64,000 nt of DNA from Nostoc sp. XA010 (GCF_020829625.1 NZ_JAIVFX010000027.1:1-64000), one strand, 5' to 3'; positions 1 to 9,244 are shown, counted from the stretch's first letter. The notes: generated by a model from the letters alone, not told the origin. Numbers and translations: made by a program.

Positions 1-6
1 ACAGAA

Positions 7-615
7 CTATCGAGCGATCGCTTCAACAATTTCTGGCTCGACTGAACCTAAAATCAATGGTTTCAACCTGATTTCTTTACAAAACTTTACAACGTGTCCC
101 ATTTTGCACGTATCCCGGCTGTACCCCAAAATGCCCGTAACTAAAGCTAAAATAGTCATCAAAGGCACCATTAAACTACAAGCAATTACTCTAGGAACTA
201 CTAGATAATCAATTGGATCAGTTTTGAGCATATAAAGTGCATCAATTTGCTCTGTGACTTGCATTGCACCTATTTCTGCTGCAAAAGCAGAACCTACTTG
301 TGCCGCCATAATACTAGCGGTCAAAATTGGAGCCAATTCTCTACAAAAAGCTAAGGCAAAAGCACCTCCCACAGCATTGATAGCCCCAAATTGGACTAAT
401 TCTCTTGCCATCTGAATAGTAAAAATCATCCCTGCAAAACCGCTAACAAGGAGAACTGGAGAGATAGAACCTGGCCCAGCAGTCACTAGATGTTGCAGAA
501 TCTTGCGATAGTACGTTTTTCCTTGGAGGAAATGTAGCCACACTTGACCGAAAAGCAATACTGCTAGAAAACAACGTACAATCCAAGATTGCTCAAAATT
601 TGTTTTTATTCGCAA
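7..615 (-). pseudogene. MlaE/TGD1-type ABC transporter permease, 3'-truncated
   Basis: The first roughly 164 residues match the MlaE family permease of lipid/toluene-tolerance ABC transporters, which sit in the inner membrane and move phospholipids between membranes. Visible are the amphipathic N-terminus, the family-typical run GPGSISPVLLVSGFAGMIFT and the CRELAPILTASIMAAQVGSA segment with its conserved Glu. Family members are usually about 255-265 aa; this frame stops at 202 aa. The last ~38 residues, after TGILGY, are hydrophilic and unlike the expected final membrane segments. The 3' third therefore seems replaced by unrelated sequence near position 115. The break is seen; the cause (insertion or rearrangement) is inferred. 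A frameshift with the true 3' end left of the window is less likely but possible. Confidence 0.6.
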
Positions 616-933
616 TTTTATCGTCCTTAAGACTGACTATTTGTTGCACATATCTTATATCAATTATTCAAAATAAAACTAATAAGACTACAGATACAAA
701 TGGTGGAAACCCAGCCAAATGTAATCTGACTTTCTCAATTACGGAGAGTATTACGAATTGCTATTTTGGTGTGGAAATTGATTATTTTATCAAATAAATC
801 CTTGGGTTAGTATCGTTCCTCTGAGAGTAAATGATATTAACCCAAGGATATGAATAAAAATAAAATGTTTTAACTTTTGACTTTTGACTTTTGATTTCCC
901 TGATCGCCCAGCGTCCCCAAGGGTTAGGGCTGA

Positions 934-1545
934 CTATTTTCGCAGTACGTACCCTACTCCAGGCACGGTATGAATCAAGCGTTTTTCATTATTTTCTTCT
1001 AGTTTTAGGCGCAAGTAGCGGATGTATACTTCAATAATATTGGAATTACCCATAAAGTCGTAACCCCAAACTTTTTGTAGAATTTGGTCTTTAGTAAATA
1101 CCTGACGGGGATACGAGAGTATATATTCTAACAAGTCGAACCCTTTAGCGGTTAACTCAATTGCCCGCTTACCCCGGTAAACTTGGCGAGTCCGGTGATT
1201 TAAACTCAAGTCTTCAAACTGAAAAATATCCTGATCTGTTTCTTGAGTGCGGCGTAAATGAGCAAGGATTCTAGCTAGGAGTTCTTCTATAGTAAATGGT
1301 TTGACTACATAATCATCAGATCTTGCATCCAAACCTGCGACGCGATCGTTAACTTCATCTTTTGCTACCAGTAAAATTACTCTTACGGAAATACCATTCG
1401 CCCGCAACCGACGACAGATTTCCAAGCCTGGCAGCCCTGGAAGCATCCAATCAAGAATAACTAAATCTGGCGATAACTCCCGTGCTAATGTTAAACCAGC
1501 AATGCCATCATGTGCCACGTTTATATTGTAACCTTCGCTACTTAG
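934..1545 (-). pseudogene. OmpR/PhoB-family response regulator lacking its 5' end
   Basis: This encodes most of a two-component DNA-binding regulator: receiver domain from helix 1 onward (phospho-acceptor Asp in LVILDWMLPG, Lys in DDYVVKPF) and a full winged-helix output domain ending GVGYVLRK. The usual first ~30 residues with the acidic pocket (typically ILVVEDE) are missing. Homologous codons (LSSEGYNINVAHDG) continue upstream of the first ATG at 1518 to about 1545, then similarity stops and a stop codon follows. The switch Thr normally found in LLTAKDE is Val here (LLVAKDE), and GADDY reads RSDDY, which suggests relaxed constraint. Probably a decayed paralogue of a cyanobacterial regulator; a truncated protein from ATG 1518 could still be made. 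Confidence 0.65.
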
Positions 1546-2029
1546 CCAAGTTGGTGTTCGCTTTCAGATTTCTCGTAAAGTTGCAGTTCAAGTAGAACAA
1601 GGTATGGGATTTAAAGGGATCTGAAAAGTAGAGACGCGATTAATCGCGTTTGTACAAGAGTTAGGAGTTATTTCTCGCTTTGAGCAAAAAGTCCCTGATG
1701 AAATTGCAGCTTTTTTAGTTCTTCTGGGTGGAAAACACGCGCCAGATAATAAAGACCGTAAAACCTAGATAGGTGAATACTGTCAGCCATTCTTGCCAGC
1801 TATCAAATTCATTATTCATCAGCAAAAGCCGGAAAATTAATATTTTTAGATTCTACACGCTGAAGCTACCAGCCGCTTGCTGTATTTTGGGACAAAAAGG
1901 CTACTCAAAAATTTTTAGCGAATTTTCCGGAATCGAGAACAGCAAGGTAGTATCACTTATTAGAGCATCGATATTATACTGAACCTCTATAACTAACCTT
2001 CGGGGAATATAGCCCCATTGTTTACGCTC
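1546..2029. other. intergenic stretch with gene remnant-like frame and palindrome
   Basis: No intact gene is seen. On the plus strand one frame from about 1553 to 1767 is open apart from a single TGA near 1620, and could be the debris of an unidentified gene. It contains the 16-bp perfect palindrome ACGCGATTAATCGCGT at 1634-1649, a short dispersed-repeat type common in Nostoc spacers. A 69-codon plus-strand frame (1773-1982) has no recognisable features and I do not call it. Confidence 0.35.
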
Positions 2030-2057
2030 AAAAGCCTGGTCATGAAGACCGGGCTTT
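2030..2057 (+). terminator. rho-independent terminator hairpin
   Basis: AAAAGCCTGGTC and GACCGGGCTTTT form a 12-bp stem with one G-T pair around the loop ATGAA, followed on the plus strand by a T-rich tail. The stem arms also end in A/T runs, so it could serve the minus-strand gene that stops at 2101 as well. Confidence 0.6.
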
Positions 2058-2100
2058 TGATTTTACTTTTATTTACCGTTTCTTTAACTAGTTCAGTTCT

Positions 2101-2367
2101 TCATTTAGGCTTGTCGTGACTATCATTACATTTCGGACTATCTGAATTGTCTGCGATTTCTGAATCATCTAGGTTGTTAGACTTATTAATATTTTCTTGG
2201 GACTTAGTTGTACCAAAAAAATAAACGACTGCAATTTTCACAATATCAAAGTATGCAGGGCGATTGCTCTGATCAACAATTGCTAAAGAGAGCGAACCTG
2301 CTACTAAGATAACTAATACAGGATGAAACTGTTCTTGTCCAGAAAAATTGCTATGTTTTTTTGTCAT
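2101..2367 (-). CDS. small hypothetical membrane protein
   Basis: An 88-aa protein when started at the ATG preceded by GGAAGGAAAA, a good ribosome binding site; an in-frame ATG six codons further upstream lacks one. A central hydrophobic stretch (VLVILVAGSLSLAIV) and a second weaker one (VKIAVVYFFG) suggest one or two membrane passes. The C-terminal third is hydrophilic, rich in Asn, Asp, Ser and Lys. I do not recognise the family. The hairpin at 2030-2057 lies just downstream and may end its transcript. It precedes another small membrane ORF on the same strand, but the 255-bp gap argues against tight coupling. Confidence 0.55.
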   Translation of the reverse strand: MTKKHSNFSGQEQFHPVLVILVAGSLSLAIVDQSNRPAYFDIVKIAVVYFFGTTKSQENINKSNNLDDSEIADNSDSPKCNDSHDKPK

Positions 2368-2417
2368 TTTTCCTTCCGTCTCCAATTGATCATTTTTGGC
2401 TGATGTTTGACAAAAAA

Positions 2418-2452
2418 GGTAGTGTGTTAGATTGAAAAAAATCTTCTAACAC
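2418..2452 (-). terminator. hairpin, probable minus-strand terminator
   Basis: GTGTTAGA (2424-2431) and TCTAACAC (2445-2452) are perfect inverted repeats. Read on the minus strand the stem is followed by ACCTTTTTTG, a U-rich tail. It lies 170 bp downstream of the small gene at 2623-2853. Confidence 0.45.
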
Positions 2453-2622
2453 ATCCTAAATACAGTCAGAGATACTTAGAGACGAAATTTTTCACGGCTC
2501 TAAAAAGCTTTGCAAAGGAATTCAGACTTTCACGCTAGCAGCAATATTATTCATTTAGAGTGAGCGAGGATATTAGTTGAGAATGATGCAAAATGTGAAA
2601 GTCGAATATTGTATATGAGATG

Positions 2623-2853
2623 CTAACGAACAGATTCAAAAATTACTGTCGTTAATATTAAGCACAGGAGAATTAACCCACATCGCAAAATGACCCAATA
2701 AAAAACAAAAGGTAGCAGACTCATCGCAATATGTGAGCTTCCGAAAACAGCTGACAAAACGTAAGCGATCGCTAGGCCAAATATGAACCAAGCAAAATAT
2801 TTAAGAACCTGGGTAGTCAAACGAAATAAAAAGCTGTGACGATTCGTAGTCAT
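2623..2853 (-). CDS. small hypothetical membrane protein
   Basis: A 76-aa protein. The start is chosen at the ATG directly behind AGGAGGAAAAA, a near-perfect ribosome binding site, not at the start 16 codons upstream. Two hydrophobic segments are clear: roughly residues 15-37 (YFAWFIFGLAIAYVLSAVF) and 45-70, with short polar tails, so a two-pass inner-membrane protein is likely. No family recognised. The strong translation signal and a following terminator-like hairpin support it as a real gene. Confidence 0.6.
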   Translation of the reverse strand: MTTNRHSFLFRLTTQVLKYFAWFIFGLAIAYVLSAVFGSSHIAMSLLPFVFYWVILRCGLILLCLILTTVIFESVR

Positions 2854-3089
2854 TTTTTCCTCCTGATAAATAGATAAAAAATAACAGGGTTGACGGGGCA
2901 CTTGTTAGCACCATGTCAACCCTGTTGTAATCTTTTTCTAGACTCTCTTGGGCTGGAAAATTATTCACTTGTTAACCTCAAGAACGAAAACAATTTTTTA
3001 CTGTTTCTCTAAACCTTGAGATGAAATTAGTGGCTGTTGATGGTTAATAGTTAGTAATTGGTTATAATGATTGGCAAAAACAACCAAAC

Positions 3090-3479
3090 TCATTCCTTAT
3101 CCAACAATTCAGATACCATCCAGCCAAATATCGGCGCGGTATTTCCCCTCTTGCATCGAGAAAAGTCTAGTCTGAGTAGTCCAAACCCCTTCTTTAACAA
3201 TTCCCTCAACCCCACACGAAAGCGATCGCGATAAATAGATACCTGACTTGGCGTATCTGTTGTATCTATCCGTAACTCGTCTAAATACCTATTTAGATCC
3301 GCATGAACACAACGAAAAGAACCTCGGAAAGAGATGACACGCAACTCAAACTCTTCGGTTCCGATCTTGCGGATAGTCACTTCAATCATTCCATCCTTGC
3401 AAGCGTGACAAGCAAGAATATCTTTCTCAAGCAACTCAAATAATTCTTGGGCAGAATTTGAAACGTCAGGTGTTGGCAT
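3090..3479 (-). CDS. hypothetical protein with CxxC motif
   Basis: A 129-aa soluble protein of mixed composition, starting at the only early ATG. It begins with a helical stretch (AQELFELLEKDILACHACKDG) holding a CHAC pair, then alternating beta-like segments (MIEVTIRKI, FELRVISFRGSF) and a basic C-terminal half. One Cys pair plus two other cysteines could bind metal, but no zinc-ribbon spacing is complete. I do not recognise the family. It is transcribed away from the STAND/WD40 gene, with about 360 bp of shared upstream DNA. Confidence 0.5.
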   Translation of the reverse strand: MPTPDVSNSAQELFELLEKDILACHACKDGMIEVTIRKIGTEEFELRVISFRGSFRCVHADLNRYLDELRIDTTDTPSQVSIYRDRFRVGLRELLKKGFGLLRLDFSRCKRGNTAPIFGWMVSELLDKE

Positions 3480-3591
3480 ATTGTGGGGTACCTCAGTGCT
3501 AGTTACTTCAGCTATCCTCGCGATTCACACCTAATTTGTAATAGATTCTACATTTACTTTATGAATATTGTCAATCAATTGATAAGCCAAA

Positions 3592-3619
3592 TTGACAAGT
3601 TGATAATTTAGAGTATAGT
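3592..3619 (+). promoter_or_regulatory. sigma70-type promoter with TTGTCAAT/ATTGACAA repeats
   Basis: TTGACA (3592-3597) and TATAGT (3614-3619) are separated by 16 bp and point toward the WD40 gene, about 220 bp upstream of its start. The -35 box is inside one arm of an inverted repeat, TTGTCAAT near 3569 and ATTGACAA at 3591. A third TTGTCAAT follows near 3632, a layout that would suit an operator. The 3620-3838 leader also holds a CCTCTC/GAGAGG hairpin near 3680-3702 that resembles a repeat at 30055-30077. Confidence 0.45.
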
Positions 3620-3838
3620 TTAGTAGTGTCTTGTCAATGTGCTTCTTTTAGAGAAGCTACGCGATGAGTAAGGCTCAAAGCCTCTCTTTTTGCGGGAGAG
3701 AGGTAAAATTTAGGCTTTTTCAGGGCTGATGTCCTCTCCCGTTCTATGTGCCCAGAGAAGACTTTATAAAGAAGTAGAAATATATCTCACATTGACCTCA
3801 CATATCGATAAATAGTTGTGGCTGGAGAAATTTACTTC

Positions 3839-6800
3839 ATGACGGAAATTCCTGAAAGTTTCTTGAGAACGGTTACAGCCGAACACAATGTATCTGAGGC
3901 TGAGGTAAGTGCCTTACTTCTAGCGTTAGCTGGTCAAACGGCAGAGTCTATTGCAACCACTCTCGAAATTAGTGCAGCAGCAGTGCGGAAGCGGCTTGGT
4001 TCGGTTTACCAAAAGTTTGACATTGCTGGAAGTACTCCTGGGAAATTAGAGGTGATTAGGAGTATTATCCAGGAAAGATATCAGTTATCAACAGTTGTTA
4101 ATGCCTTATCATGTCATGATTTTGGCGAAGCACCTGATGTCCCCGTTTTCTTTGGGCGTGAGTCGGAGTTAGACGTTCTAGAGCAATGGGTAAACAAAGA
4201 CCGTTGTCGGCTTGTGGCAATATTCGGTATGGGGGGAATTGGCAAAACAGCGTTATCTATCAAGCTGGCACAGAAAATTCAGGGACAGTTTGAGTATGTT
4301 ATCTGGCGATCGCTACGTCATGCACCCTCTGTTAAGGAGATTTTTGCAGACCTGATTGAGTTCTTCTCTAAAAAGAATGAACCGAAAGAAGTAGGAATTT
4401 CGCAATTGATTGCTTATTTGCGGAAACATCGCTGTTTATTGGTACTTGATAATGTAGAGTCGGTCTTGCTTGGAGGCGATTATGTCGGTCAATATCGAGA
4501 AGGATATGAAGAATATGGAGAATTTTTCCGACAAGTTGGGGAAGTGCCTCATCAAAGCTGTTTAGTCTTAACCAGTCGTGAAAGTCCCAAAGAAATTATC
4601 ACCTTAGAAGGAAGCAATCTTAAAGTTAAATCCTTGCACCTAAGTGGGCTAGAAAACATCGCTGCAAAAAGCATATTTGTGGGCAAAGGTGATTTTTTTG
4701 GTTCAGAGAAAGACTGGAACAAATTAATTAATCAGTATGCAGGTAATCCTTTAGCCTTAAAAATCGTTTGTAATACGATTCAAGAGGTTTTTGGTAGCAA
4801 TATATCAGAATTCATTAGTTGTGATATTTCCGTGCTATTTGGAGATATTCGCAATCTATTAGAACAGCAATTTAATCGGTTATCAAATTTAGAAAAGGAA
4901 ATTTTATACTGGTTAGGAATTAATTGCAAGCCTACTTCATTTATCGAATTACAAGCAGATGTTATTTCAACGACATCACAACCACAATTAATTGAAGCTT
5001 TAGAATCATTGCGACGGCGATCGCTAATTTTTAACGAGAAGGGTTTGGCAAAATTTATGCTCCAAGCTGTAGTTATGGAATATATTATTAGCCAATTTGT
5101 TAACCAGGTTAGTGAAGAAATTATCTCTGAGATTAATCTAGAAAATATTTCATTATTAAAAAGCCATGCCTTATTCAAAGCCCAAACCGAAGGAAAGGTT
5201 AGAAATGCCCAAATTCGTTTAATTTTAGAACCTGTTATTGAAAAGTTAATTAATAAGTTTGGTAATAAAGATCGGATTAAAGAACATTTATTAAAAATAA
5301 TAGAATTGCTCCGAGTAAACACTCCTCTGACATCGGGCTATGCTGGCGGGAATATTATTAACCTCCTTTGTCATCTGGAAATTGATTTAACTGGATGTGA
5401 TTTTTCTAATTTCAAGATATGGCAAGCCTACCTAACAAGTGTGAACTTGCATAATGTTAACTTTGCTAACTCTGATTTATCTAAGTCTGTATTTACAGGA
5501 ATCTTCGATAGTATTTTGTCAGTGGCATTTAATCCTGTAAAGGGAGAAATTGTTGCTACAGGTGACGCTGATGGTCGGATTAGCTTTTGGCAAGCTACCT
5601 ATGGCGAGCAACTTTTTCATTGGAAAGCACACTCTAACTGGGTAAGAACTGTTGCCTTTAGTCCCGATGGTAAAACTTTAGTTAGTTGTAGTGATGACCA
5701 TACTGTAAAACTCTGGGATGTTGATAGCCAAAAACACCTCATGACTCTTGAAGAACATACTAGCTGGGTCAGGTCTGTTGCTTTCAGTCCTGATGGCAAA
5801 ATTGTTGCCAGTGCTAGTAGCGATAAAACCATTAGACTCTGGGATCTAAGTACTCAACAATGCTGGAAAATTTTCAAGGGACATAACAACTTCGTTCGTT
5901 CTGTTGCCTTTAGTCCTGATGGAAAAATACTTGCTAGTGGTAGTGCTGACCAAACTGTGAAGTTGTGGGATGTAAAAACAGGTAAATGTTTAAAAACTCT
6001 TGAGGGACATACTAAATTAGTCCAGTCCGTAGTTTTTAGTTCTGATGGTGAAATACTCGCCAGTTGTAGTGACGACAAAACCGTGAAACTCTGGGATGTT
6101 CAAACGGGGAAGTTATTAAATACTTTAAAAGGACACACCAATTTAATCCATTCTATAGCCTTGAGTCCGATCCCCTCTTCACAAGGAGGAGAGATCATCG
6201 CCAGTTGTAGCGATGACAAAACCGTGAAACTCTGGGATGTTCAAACAGGAAAATTATTAAAAACTTTAGAAGGACACAGTAATTCTATTCTGTCTGTTGC
6301 ATTTAGTCCTGACGGAAAAACACTCGCCAGTGGTGGCTATGACAAAACCGTTCGATTTTGGGACATCGAAACTTATCAATGTATCCAAATCTTGCAGGGG
6401 TACACCAATTGGGTACATGATTTAGCCCTGAGTCCAGATGGGAAGATAATTGCTAGTAGCAATGATGATAAAACCGTTAGGCTGTGGGATGTTCAGACTG
6501 ACCAATGTATCAGCACTTTGGAAGGACATGCTGGCCGCCTTTGGTCTGTTGCTTTTAGTCCACTCGCTGGGGGACTATTAGCGAGCGGCGGTGATGACCA
6601 AACCATCCGCTTTTGGGATACTCTGAGTGGACAGTGCGTGAAAGTTTTGCAAAATAGCGATCGCATCCGCTCTATTGCTTTTAGTCATGATGGCCAAATT
6701 CTAGCTAGTGGTAGTGTTGACTGCAACATCAAGTTATGGAATGTTCGGACTGGCCAATGCTTTGAAACATTACAGGGGCATACAAATTGGGTGCAGTCTG

Positions 6801-7393
6801 TCAGTTTTAGTCCTGATGGTGAAATCCTTGCTAGTGGAAGTGATGATCAAACACTGCGCCTGTGGAATGTTCATACAGGGGAATGCATTCGAGTTTTGGA
6901 AGGGCATACTATGCGAATATGGTCTGTTGCTTTTAGCCCGCTCCTCCCTTCACAAGGGCAATTTGGAGGGTTATTAGCTAGTGGCGGTGATGACAAGACA
7001 GTACGGCTATGGGATCTTCAGACTAGCGAATGTTGCAAAATTTTAGTCAATAATGATTGGATACGTTCTGTTGCTTTTAGCCCTGATGGTAAGATTATTG
7101 GCTGTGCTTGTGTTAATCACACTGTAGAAATTTGGGATGTTCACACAGGTCAACGTCTAATTATTTTGCAAGGACATAATAATTGGGTTCGTTCTGTTAC
7201 CTTTAGTTCGGATGGAACTTTGTTTAGCGGTTCCCAGGATGGAGCTATTAAGCAATGGAATGTCAAAACTGGAGAGTGTATCAAAACACTCATGTCAAAA
7301 AGACCTTATGAAGGAATGAATATTAAGGGGCTATCTGGTCTAGGGGAAGAACAAAAAAATACACTTAAAGAATTGGGTGCTATTGAAGATTAA
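3839..7393 (+). CDS. STAND NTPase: HTH, NB-ARC and 14 WD40 repeats
   Basis: A 1184-aa signalling NTPase. The start is the ATG after GGAGAA; a GTG seven codons upstream is the alternative. Residues 1-75 resemble a small HTH-type domain found at the N-terminus of cyanobacterial WD40-NTPases. The NB-ARC domain has Walker A GMGGIGKT near 129, Walker B LLVLDN near 199, a sensor SRES and the GNPLAL motif. After a short pentapeptide-like stretch (about 525-550), 14 WD40 units run from about 558 to 1154, enough for two seven-bladed propellers. A short tail starting RPYEGMNI is typical of these proteins. In the family, ligand binding to the repeats releases the NTPase to oligomerise; some STAND proteins act in anti-phage defence. 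No effector domain is obvious here, so the output is unknown. Repeats 5 and 6 are nearly identical in DNA, showing recent duplication or conversion. Confidence 0.9.
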   Translation: MTEIPESFLRTVTAEHNVSEAEVSALLLALAGQTAESIATTLEISAAAVRKRLGSVYQKFDIAGSTPGKLEVIRSIIQERYQLSTVVNALSCHDFGEAPDVPVFFGRESELDVLEQWVNKDRCRLVAIFGMGGIGKTALSIKLAQKIQGQFEYVIWRSLRHAPSVKEIFADLIEFFSKKNEPKEVGISQLIAYLRKHRCLLVLDNVESVLLGGDYVGQYREGYEEYGEFFRQVGEVPHQSCLVLTSRESPKEIITLEGSNLKVKSLHLSGLENIAAKSIFVGKGDFFGSEKDWNKLINQYAGNPLALKIVCNTIQEVFGSNISEFISCDISVLFGDIRNLLEQQFNRLSNLEKEILYWLGINCKPTSFIELQADVISTTSQPQLIEALESLRRRSLIFNEKGLAKFMLQAVVMEYIISQFVNQVSEEIISEINLENISLLKSHALFKAQTEGKVRNAQIRLILEPVIEKLINKFGNKDRIKEHLLKIIELLRVNTPLTSGYAGGNIINLLCHLEIDLTGCDFSNFKIWQAYLTSVNLHNVNFANSDLSKSVFTGIFDSILSVAFNPVKGEIVATGDADGRISFWQATYGEQLFHWKAHSNWVRTVAFSPDGKTLVSCSDDHTVKLWDVDSQKHLMTLEEHTSWVRSVAFSPDGKIVASASSDKTIRLWDLSTQQCWKIFKGHNNFVRSVAFSPDGKILASGSADQTVKLWDVKTGKCLKTLEGHTKLVQSVVFSSDGEILASCSDDKTVKLWDVQTGKLLNTLKGHTNLIHSIALSPIPSSQGGEIIASCSDDKTVKLWDVQTGKLLKTLEGHSNSILSVAFSPDGKTLASGGYDKTVRFWDIETYQCIQILQGYTNWVHDLALSPDGKIIASSNDDKTVRLWDVQTDQCISTLEGHAGRLWSVAFSPLAGGLLASGGDDQTIRFWDTLSGQCVKVLQNSDRIRSIAFSHDGQILASGSVDCNIKLWNVRTGQCFETLQGHTNWVQSVSFSPDGEILASGSDDQTLRLWNVHTGECIRVLEGHTMRIWSVAFSPLLPSQGQFGGLLASGGDDKTVRLWDLQTSECCKILVNNDWIRSVAFSPDGKIIGCACVNHTVEIWDVHTGQRLIILQGHNNWVRSVTFSSDGTLFSGSQDGAIKQWNVKTGECIKTLMSKRPYEGMNIKGLSGLGEEQKNTLKELGAIED

Positions 7394-7497
7394 TTCATTA
7401 ATTAAAAACCATGATGATGTTCTTTAATTGCATTCTTGGAAATGTGTATTAGTTGCTTATTGTTGAGTCTCATTACTTTTTTGTGAGGATTGCCATT

Positions 7498-7857
7498 ATG
7501 CCAAATTATATCGGTCTGTTCAGTCCTTCTATCCGTCCACTAGCTATGGTCTTGTCACTAGGAATAGCTTTAGGTTCTGGTTTAGGATACGGCTTTTGTA
7601 AAGCGGTTTTCGATTCTAAGCAGCATGAACAATCTGCTACAAATAAACTTAATCCTTTCAGCCGTGTAGAGTATGAACAGTTAAAACCAGAAATGTCCTT
7701 AACAGAGGTACGCTCAATCTTAAGTCAAGGAATTGAGGTTAGTCGTTCTGCAACTATGGTAACTTTTGTTTGGGCGAATCCTGATGGTTCAAAAATTACT
7801 GCTACTTTCGACGAGAATTACAGGCTCAAGAGTAAAGAACAGTCTGGACTTAAGTAA
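7498..7857 (+). CDS. DUF3862/BLIP-like (SmpA/OmlA-fold) domain membrane protein
   Basis: A 119-aa protein from the ATG at 7498, preceded by GTGAGG; the frame is open to a TTG 15 codons earlier. Residues 12-37 form one hydrophobic segment or uncleaved signal. The C-terminal domain carries the signature of the DUF3862/SmpA-OmlA fold: GMSLTEV-like motif (MSLTEVRSIL), then TFVWANPDGSKITATFDENY and the ending SKEQSGLK, a pattern I associate with this family. Such domains are small periplasmic or surface-exposed binding modules; no specific ligand can be stated. It follows the WD40 gene by about 100 bp and is closed by a terminator, so it may be its own unit. Confidence 0.65.
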   Translation: MPNYIGLFSPSIRPLAMVLSLGIALGSGLGYGFCKAVFDSKQHEQSATNKLNPFSRVEYEQLKPEMSLTEVRSILSQGIEVSRSATMVTFVWANPDGSKITATFDENYRLKSKEQSGLK

Positions 7858-7864
7858 GAAAATA

Positions 7865-7897
7865 GAGGAAAGGCGCTCGCCTTTTCTTCTATTTTTT
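7865..7897 (+). terminator. rho-independent terminator
   Basis: AAAGGC/GCCTTT stem (7869-7884) with a GCTC loop, flanked by purine/pyrimidine-complementary arms and followed by TTCTATTTTTT. It lies directly behind the DUF3862-like gene. Confidence 0.6.
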
Positions 7898-7921
7898 ATA
7901 TAAATTAATAATATTAATTAA

Positions 7922-9244
7922 ATGTCGCAACTTAACCCTAAAAAACTTCAGTTATATGAAATTAAAGATATAGATCGGCTTCCTCAACTGCAAAAACTTT
8001 CAACAGCAGAGCGTTTAGCAATGAAAGCAGTTGCCCAAGTATTGCCGTTCCGTGTCAATAATTACGTAGTAGAAGAACTGATTGACTGGGAAAAAATTCC
8101 TGATGATCCCATCTTTCGCCTCACCTTTCCTCAAAAAGAAATGTTGGCTCCTGAATCTCTAGACAAGGTTATTTGGCATCTGCAAAATTCCACGCCAGAA
8201 GACCTGCGTCAGGTAGTAAATACAATGCGATCGCAACTTAACCCCCATCCAGGCGGACAGGCACATAATATTCCAACTTTAGATGGAAAACAAGTACCAG
8301 GAATTCAACATAAATATCCGGAAACAGTCTTGATTTTTCCAACAGCAGGTCAAACTTGTCACGCATATTGCACATTTTGTTTCCGTTGGCCCCAGTTTGT
8401 GAAGATGGACGGAATGAAATTTGCTACTCGTGAATCAGGACTTTTTCAAGAGTATCTCCGCCAACATCAAGAAGTCACAGATGTTTTAATTACTGGCGGA
8501 GATCCAATGACAATGAAAGCGAAACATCTGGCTTTATATATTGAACCACTGCTAAATTCGGGTTTTCAACATATCCAAACAATTAGGATTGGTACTAAAT
8601 CGGTAGCTTACTGGCCTTATCGCTTTGTTACAGATGAAGATGCTGATGATGTCTTACGTTTGTTTGAGAAAGTGACTAGCTCAGGCAAACATCTGTCGAT
8701 TATGGCACACTACGATCATCCGACAGAAATTAAAACTGAAATTGCCCAAGCAGCGCTTCAACGCATTCGTAATACAGGCGCACAAATTCGCACCCAAGGG
8801 CCACTTATGCGGGGAATTAATGATTCTTCGGAAGTATGGATACAGATGTGGCAAGAACAAGTTCGCCTTGGTTGCGTTCCCTATTATATGTTTATGGAAC
8901 GAGATACTGGAGCAAAACATTACTTTGAAGTGCCAATTATTCGAGCTTGGGAAATTTATCAAGCAGCAATACAAAAAGTGTCTGGGTTAGCTCGCACAGC
9001 TCGTGGCCCAGTGATGTCAGCGCTACCAGGTAAAGTTGCAGTGGATGGCGTAACTGAGATTTATGGAGAGAAAGTATTTGTACTTTCTTTTTTGCAAGGA
9101 CGCGATCCCAATTGGTGTAAACGTCCTTTCTTTGCACGTTATGACGAGAAAGCAACCTGGTTAACTGATTTAGTTCCAGCGATGGGAGAAAAGGAATTTT
9201 TCTATGAGAATAAATTAAAGGAAATTCTGAAAATACAAACTTGA
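7922..9244 (+). CDS. KamA-family radical SAM protein (lysine 2,3-aminomutase-like)
   Basis: A 440-aa radical SAM enzyme of the lysine 2,3-aminomutase family. The cluster-binding CxxxCxxC motif is CHAYCTFC at about residues 145-152. The SAM-contacting GGDP motif follows (ITGGDPMTM). A Lys in SALPGKVAVDG near residue 365 is a candidate PLP-binding residue, as in aminomutases. It has the N- and C-terminal extensions of the cyanobacterial and actinobacterial subgroup. Whether the substrate is free lysine is not known from sequence; EpmB-like roles on EF-P are a less likely alternative, since those proteins are shorter. It stands alone between two terminator-like structures, and no strong ribosome binding site precedes the ATG. 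Confidence 0.8.
   Translation: MSQLNPKKLQLYEIKDIDRLPQLQKLSTAERLAMKAVAQVLPFRVNNYVVEELIDWEKIPDDPIFRLTFPQKEMLAPESLDKVIWHLQNSTPEDLRQVVNTMRSQLNPHPGGQAHNIPTLDGKQVPGIQHKYPETVLIFPTAGQTCHAYCTFCFRWPQFVKMDGMKFATRESGLFQEYLRQHQEVTDVLITGGDPMTMKAKHLALYIEPLLNSGFQHIQTIRIGTKSVAYWPYRFVTDEDADDVLRLFEKVTSSGKHLSIMAHYDHPTEIKTEIAQAALQRIRNTGAQIRTQGPLMRGINDSSEVWIQMWQEQVRLGCVPYYMFMERDTGAKHYFEVPIIRAWEIYQAAIQKVSGLARTARGPVMSALPGKVAVDGVTEIYGEKVFVLSFLQGRDPNWCKRPFFARYDEKATWLTDLVPAMGEKEFFYENKLKEILKIQT

Noticed and set aside
1..120. End of a Tn7-like or CRISPR-associated transposon
   Set aside because: The sequence does not show the end repeats I know for these elements, and no tns or cas gene is visible.
600..797. 65-codon ORF upstream of the MlaE-type gene
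   Set aside because: No ribosome binding site, atypical composition; more likely spacer.
1773..1982. 69-codon ORF in the spacer behind the truncated regulator
   Set aside because: Low-complexity composition, no start signal and no resemblance to known proteins.
4780..5322. 180-codon antisense ORF within the STAND gene
   Set aside because: It lies wholly opposite a well-supported NTPase region, with no family resemblance or start signal.
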